Source: Candidatus Nitrosocosmicus sp. (lineage in GTDB: Archaea > Thermoproteota > Nitrososphaeria > Nitrososphaerales > Nitrososphaeraceae). From it: 7,759 nt of DNA. The DNA lies in contig JAKDMR010000083.1 in the NCBI GenBank assembly GCA_030452275.1, positions 1-7,759 on the forward strand, read 5' to 3'. A model generated the notes under the pieces. The model did not search any database and was not told the DNA's origin. It saw nothing but the letters and a program-made list of their open reading frames with translations. Below, piece by piece: positions 6,318-7,759 of the stretch; positions within the stretch are counted from its first letter, which is position 1; each line of letters starts with the position of its first letter. The position numbers were made by a program, and so were the translations under genes.

Positions 6318-6456
6318 TGACGATACTTGGTAGATAACCGTCTAGACCATCGTCCAACGTTATTGTAAAAGTATTCAAATAGACTATCAAATTAAGCATA
6401 AAAATAGGCTTATTTCCCGTATATAATAATCTGGACGATTGGACGGTCCTGACGAT
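6318..6456. repeat. Iteron cluster A (mixed orientation, with one GGACGGTCC palindrome)
   Basis: Copies of the 7-mer are TGACGAT (6318-6324, minus sense), ATCGTCC (6349-6355, plus), GGACGAT (6433-6439, minus) and TGACGAT (6450-6456, minus). The last two flank GGACGGTCC (6441-6449), whose halves GGAC and GTCC are inverted around one base. The tight block 6433-6456 thus places three related sites back to back, suggesting cooperative protein binding. Confidence 0.55.
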
Positions 6457-6578
6457 TGTATTTGTCATTTATCTGGAAGTAGACATTTGGTAATTGTGAT
6501 GAGTTAATTACTCGATTATATAATAGCCCACTCAATCTAGGTAATCGATAGAAACAACTCCGCTATTTATTGAAAAGT

Positions 6579-6602
6579 ATCGTCCTAATCGTCCTATCGT
6601 CC
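6579..6602 (+). repeat. Iteron cluster B: three ATCGTCC copies in tandem
   Basis: Three identical 7-mers ATCGTCC start at 6579, 6588 and 6596, that is, 9 and 8 bp apart in the same orientation. The short spacing places successive copies on somewhat shifted helical faces. This is the clearest tandem array in the window. Confidence 0.65.
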
Positions 6603-6675
6603 ATTTGATGATGACTCGAGTAACGATTTGAGCATAAAACCTTAAAACTCGAGATATTTGAAATTGACAGTTCTT

Positions 6676-6720
6676 GGACGGTCCCTAATCTGAATCGTCA
6701 ATATCGTCCGAGATCGAGAT
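6676..6720. repeat. Iteron cluster C with a second GGACGGTCC and a CGAGAT tandem
   Basis: GGACGGTCC (6676-6684) is an exact second copy of the site at 6441, extended to TGGACGGTCC in both. It is followed by ATCGTCA (6694-6700) and ATCGTCC (6703-6709), 9 bp apart, and then a direct repeat of CGAGAT (6709-6714 and 6715-6720). The arrangement is roughly the mirror image of cluster A. Confidence 0.55.
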
Positions 6721-6723
6721 CAA

Positions 6724-6752
6724 GTTTTATATTTTTGGGTGCATTTTTAATT
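6724..6752 (+). terminator. Possible T-rich archaeal terminator
   Basis: Two T-runs, TTTTATATTTTT (about 6725-6736) and ATTTTT (about 6744-6749), lie downstream of the primase-helicase gene on the plus strand. Archaeal transcription often ends at such U-rich stretches without a hairpin. The 415-bp distance from the stop codon and the general AT richness keep this uncertain. Confidence 0.2.
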
Positions 6753-6851
6753 AATGGAGTTTTGCTAAAACTGACCTTTCCTTTTTCGTTATATTATATT
6801 AACTGACAAACAAGGAATTAGGTTCATGAAAATGGTAGCCTGCTCTTAATT

Positions 6852-7754
6852 TCAAATATCATCATCGCTACTATTGCTACTATTTTCTGAATCCGTGAAA
6901 CTGGTTGAATCTATAATATGATTAATAATCTGTTGGCTTTCAGGAGAGTCAAACTTATCTTGCGTATCTTGATATCGCATAAGGAACATAGTTCCATCAT
7001 GTAATACCATAATTGTTTCCATTGCAGCATTAGAATTAACAATCGAATTATCGTTTACTGAAACATATGATGCAGAATCCTCTCCGTCCACTATGTATTT
7101 GTTTTCTTCTACTTGACCTATCATTCTATGATCTGCGGGTTTAGTCTGTTCAGCTACTCCAGATAAACCAAGCAGATCCACTCCCTGTTTATTAAAGTCA
7201 TCATCAAATCGAATCAAACTAAATAAATGTAATCCATCACCGACTGTGACATCAGCAGCCAACTGAAATCTATTCTGTTTTTCTTCCAAAGTCCAAGTTG
7301 AAGGATATTCAAAGGAAACCCCTAAGTTGGAATTAGAATATGGTATATAGTTTAAACTATCTGTAGAATCTTCTAATTGTAATGTAGCGTTTGCGTTATT
7401 TTCTATTGCTCTGATTGCTTGTAGACATTCTTTTTCTTCTATTTCATCATTACTAATAGGAAGCGATCGTTCTAATTTTCGTTCTAAATCACCAATTCTT
7501 ACATCCACTACTTCTGTGTTAAAATCTGCTTCTTCTTTTGTCATTTCTAGACTTTCTGTATAATTTCCATAACCTTGGCAATCAGTATATACTTTTTTCG
7601 TTCCATCTTCATTTGTTCCTAATTCTTCTTGTTCTGGTGTGACCGATCCATACACTGAATTTAGGTTTAACGGTGCTGAAAGGAATACCATTCCAAATCC
7701 TAATATAGATAAACCAATTAAAATTGTAAGCGTAGATAATATCACTAAAATCAT
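6852..7754 (-). CDS. Membrane-anchored PsbP-like domain protein
   Basis: A 300-residue protein beginning with a hydrophobic segment (residues about 2-26, VILSTLTILIGLSILGFGMV) that reads as a signal anchor, with the rest outside the cell. Residues 30-130 are acidic and polar, with possible N-glycosylation sequons and two Cys (60 and 110) that could pair. Residues about 136-286 fit the PsbP-like fold, with the typical opening GVSFEYPSTWTLEE and closing strands METIMVLHDGTMFLMRYQ. The last 15 residues are a Ser/Asp/Asn-rich tail. No lipobox Cys is present. Proteins of this kind are frequent in thaumarchaea; their function is mostly unknown and need not relate to photosynthesis. The ATG at 7752-7754 is five bases from the window edge, so a longer N-terminus cannot be excluded. 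It points toward the repeat region and is probably host or cargo rather than replication machinery. Confidence 0.7.
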   Translation of the reverse strand: MILVILSTLTILIGLSILGFGMVFLSAPLNLNSVYGSVTPEQEELGTNEDGTKKVYTDCQGYGNYTESLEMTKEEADFNTEVVDVRIGDLERKLERSLPISNDEIEEKECLQAIRAIENNANATLQLEDSTDSLNYIPYSNSNLGVSFEYPSTWTLEEKQNRFQLAADVTVGDGLHLFSLIRFDDDFNKQGVDLLGLSGVAEQTKPADHRMIGQVEENKYIVDGEDSASYVSVNDNSIVNSNAAMETIMVLHDGTMFLMRYQDTQDKFDSPESQQIINHIIDSTSFTDSENSSNSSDDDI

Positions 7755-7759
7755 AATTA

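Larger units (their letters stand above)
6311..6851. other. 541-bp gene-free region with iterons: candidate replication origin
   Basis: No convincing gene lies here. The stretch directly follows the primase-helicase gene and concentrates copies of ATCGTC(C/A) in both orientations. It also has two copies of GGACGGTCC, the palindromes GTCTAGAC (6340-6347) and ACTCGAGT (6614-6621), a second CTCGAG (6648-6653), and an inverted repeat GTAATT/AATTAC (6490-6495 and 6506-6511). AT-rich segments are interspersed (about 6361-6430, 6505-6525 and 6724-6800) and could melt. The element's right boundary may also fall here. Origin function is inferred from repeat density and position beside the replication gene. 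Confidence 0.5.

Noticed and set aside
6318..6709. CRISPR array
   Set aside because: The repeats are only 7-9 bp, occur in both orientations and have irregular spacing (8 bp to over 100 bp); no 24-37-bp repeat with uniform spacers and no cas gene is present.

Overview
The window is AT-rich (roughly one third G+C by eye) and reads as archaeal, most likely from an ammonia-oxidising thaumarchaeon (Nitrososphaera/Nitrosocosmicus-like). The reasons are an archaeal-type tyrosine recombinase, a SpoVT/AbrB-fold regulator, a PrimPol-SF3 helicase replication protein with a zinc-finger-like tail, a PsbP-like surface protein of a kind common in this group, and TATA-like boxes about 23-27 bp before likely transcript starts. 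The taxon is an inference; no rRNA or complete tRNA is present to confirm it.

Layout. Positions 1-384 (minus strand) hold the 5' part of a PIN-domain protein running off the left edge, preceded by a 67-codon hypothetical reading frame. Positions 386-437 are a compact GC-rich patch with palindromes that partly resembles a tRNA 3' end; it sits just before the integrase and is a candidate attachment or control site. Positions 462-1688 (+) encode a tyrosine recombinase with all the catalytic residues checked. It converges, with a 7-bp gap, on a 395-codon minus-strand winged-helix protein (1696-2883).

The winged-helix gene is divergent from a plus-strand operon across a 43-bp spacer that carries strong control signals. 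A perfect 7-bp inverted repeat (2920-2937) covers the start of the operon. The operon encodes an AbrB-like regulator, two small proteins I do not recognise, and an 854-residue primase-polymerase/helicase. Its genes are tightly packed, and the last two use TTG starts with Shine-Dalgarno sequences.

Positions 6311-6851 have no gene but hold at least nine copies of a 7-bp motif, ATCGTC(C/A), in both orientations, plus two identical palindromic GGACGGTCC sites. This is the best candidate for a replication origin recognised by the adjacent helicase. On its far side is a minus-strand membrane-anchored PsbP-like protein (6852-7754), probably chromosomal or cargo.

Taken together, integrase, divergent regulators, a replication operon and an iteron-bearing origin candidate form the core of an integrated, self-replicating plasmid or virus-like element. 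No capsid, portal, terminase or conjugation gene is visible. No matching right-hand attachment repeat was found, so the element boundaries are unresolved.
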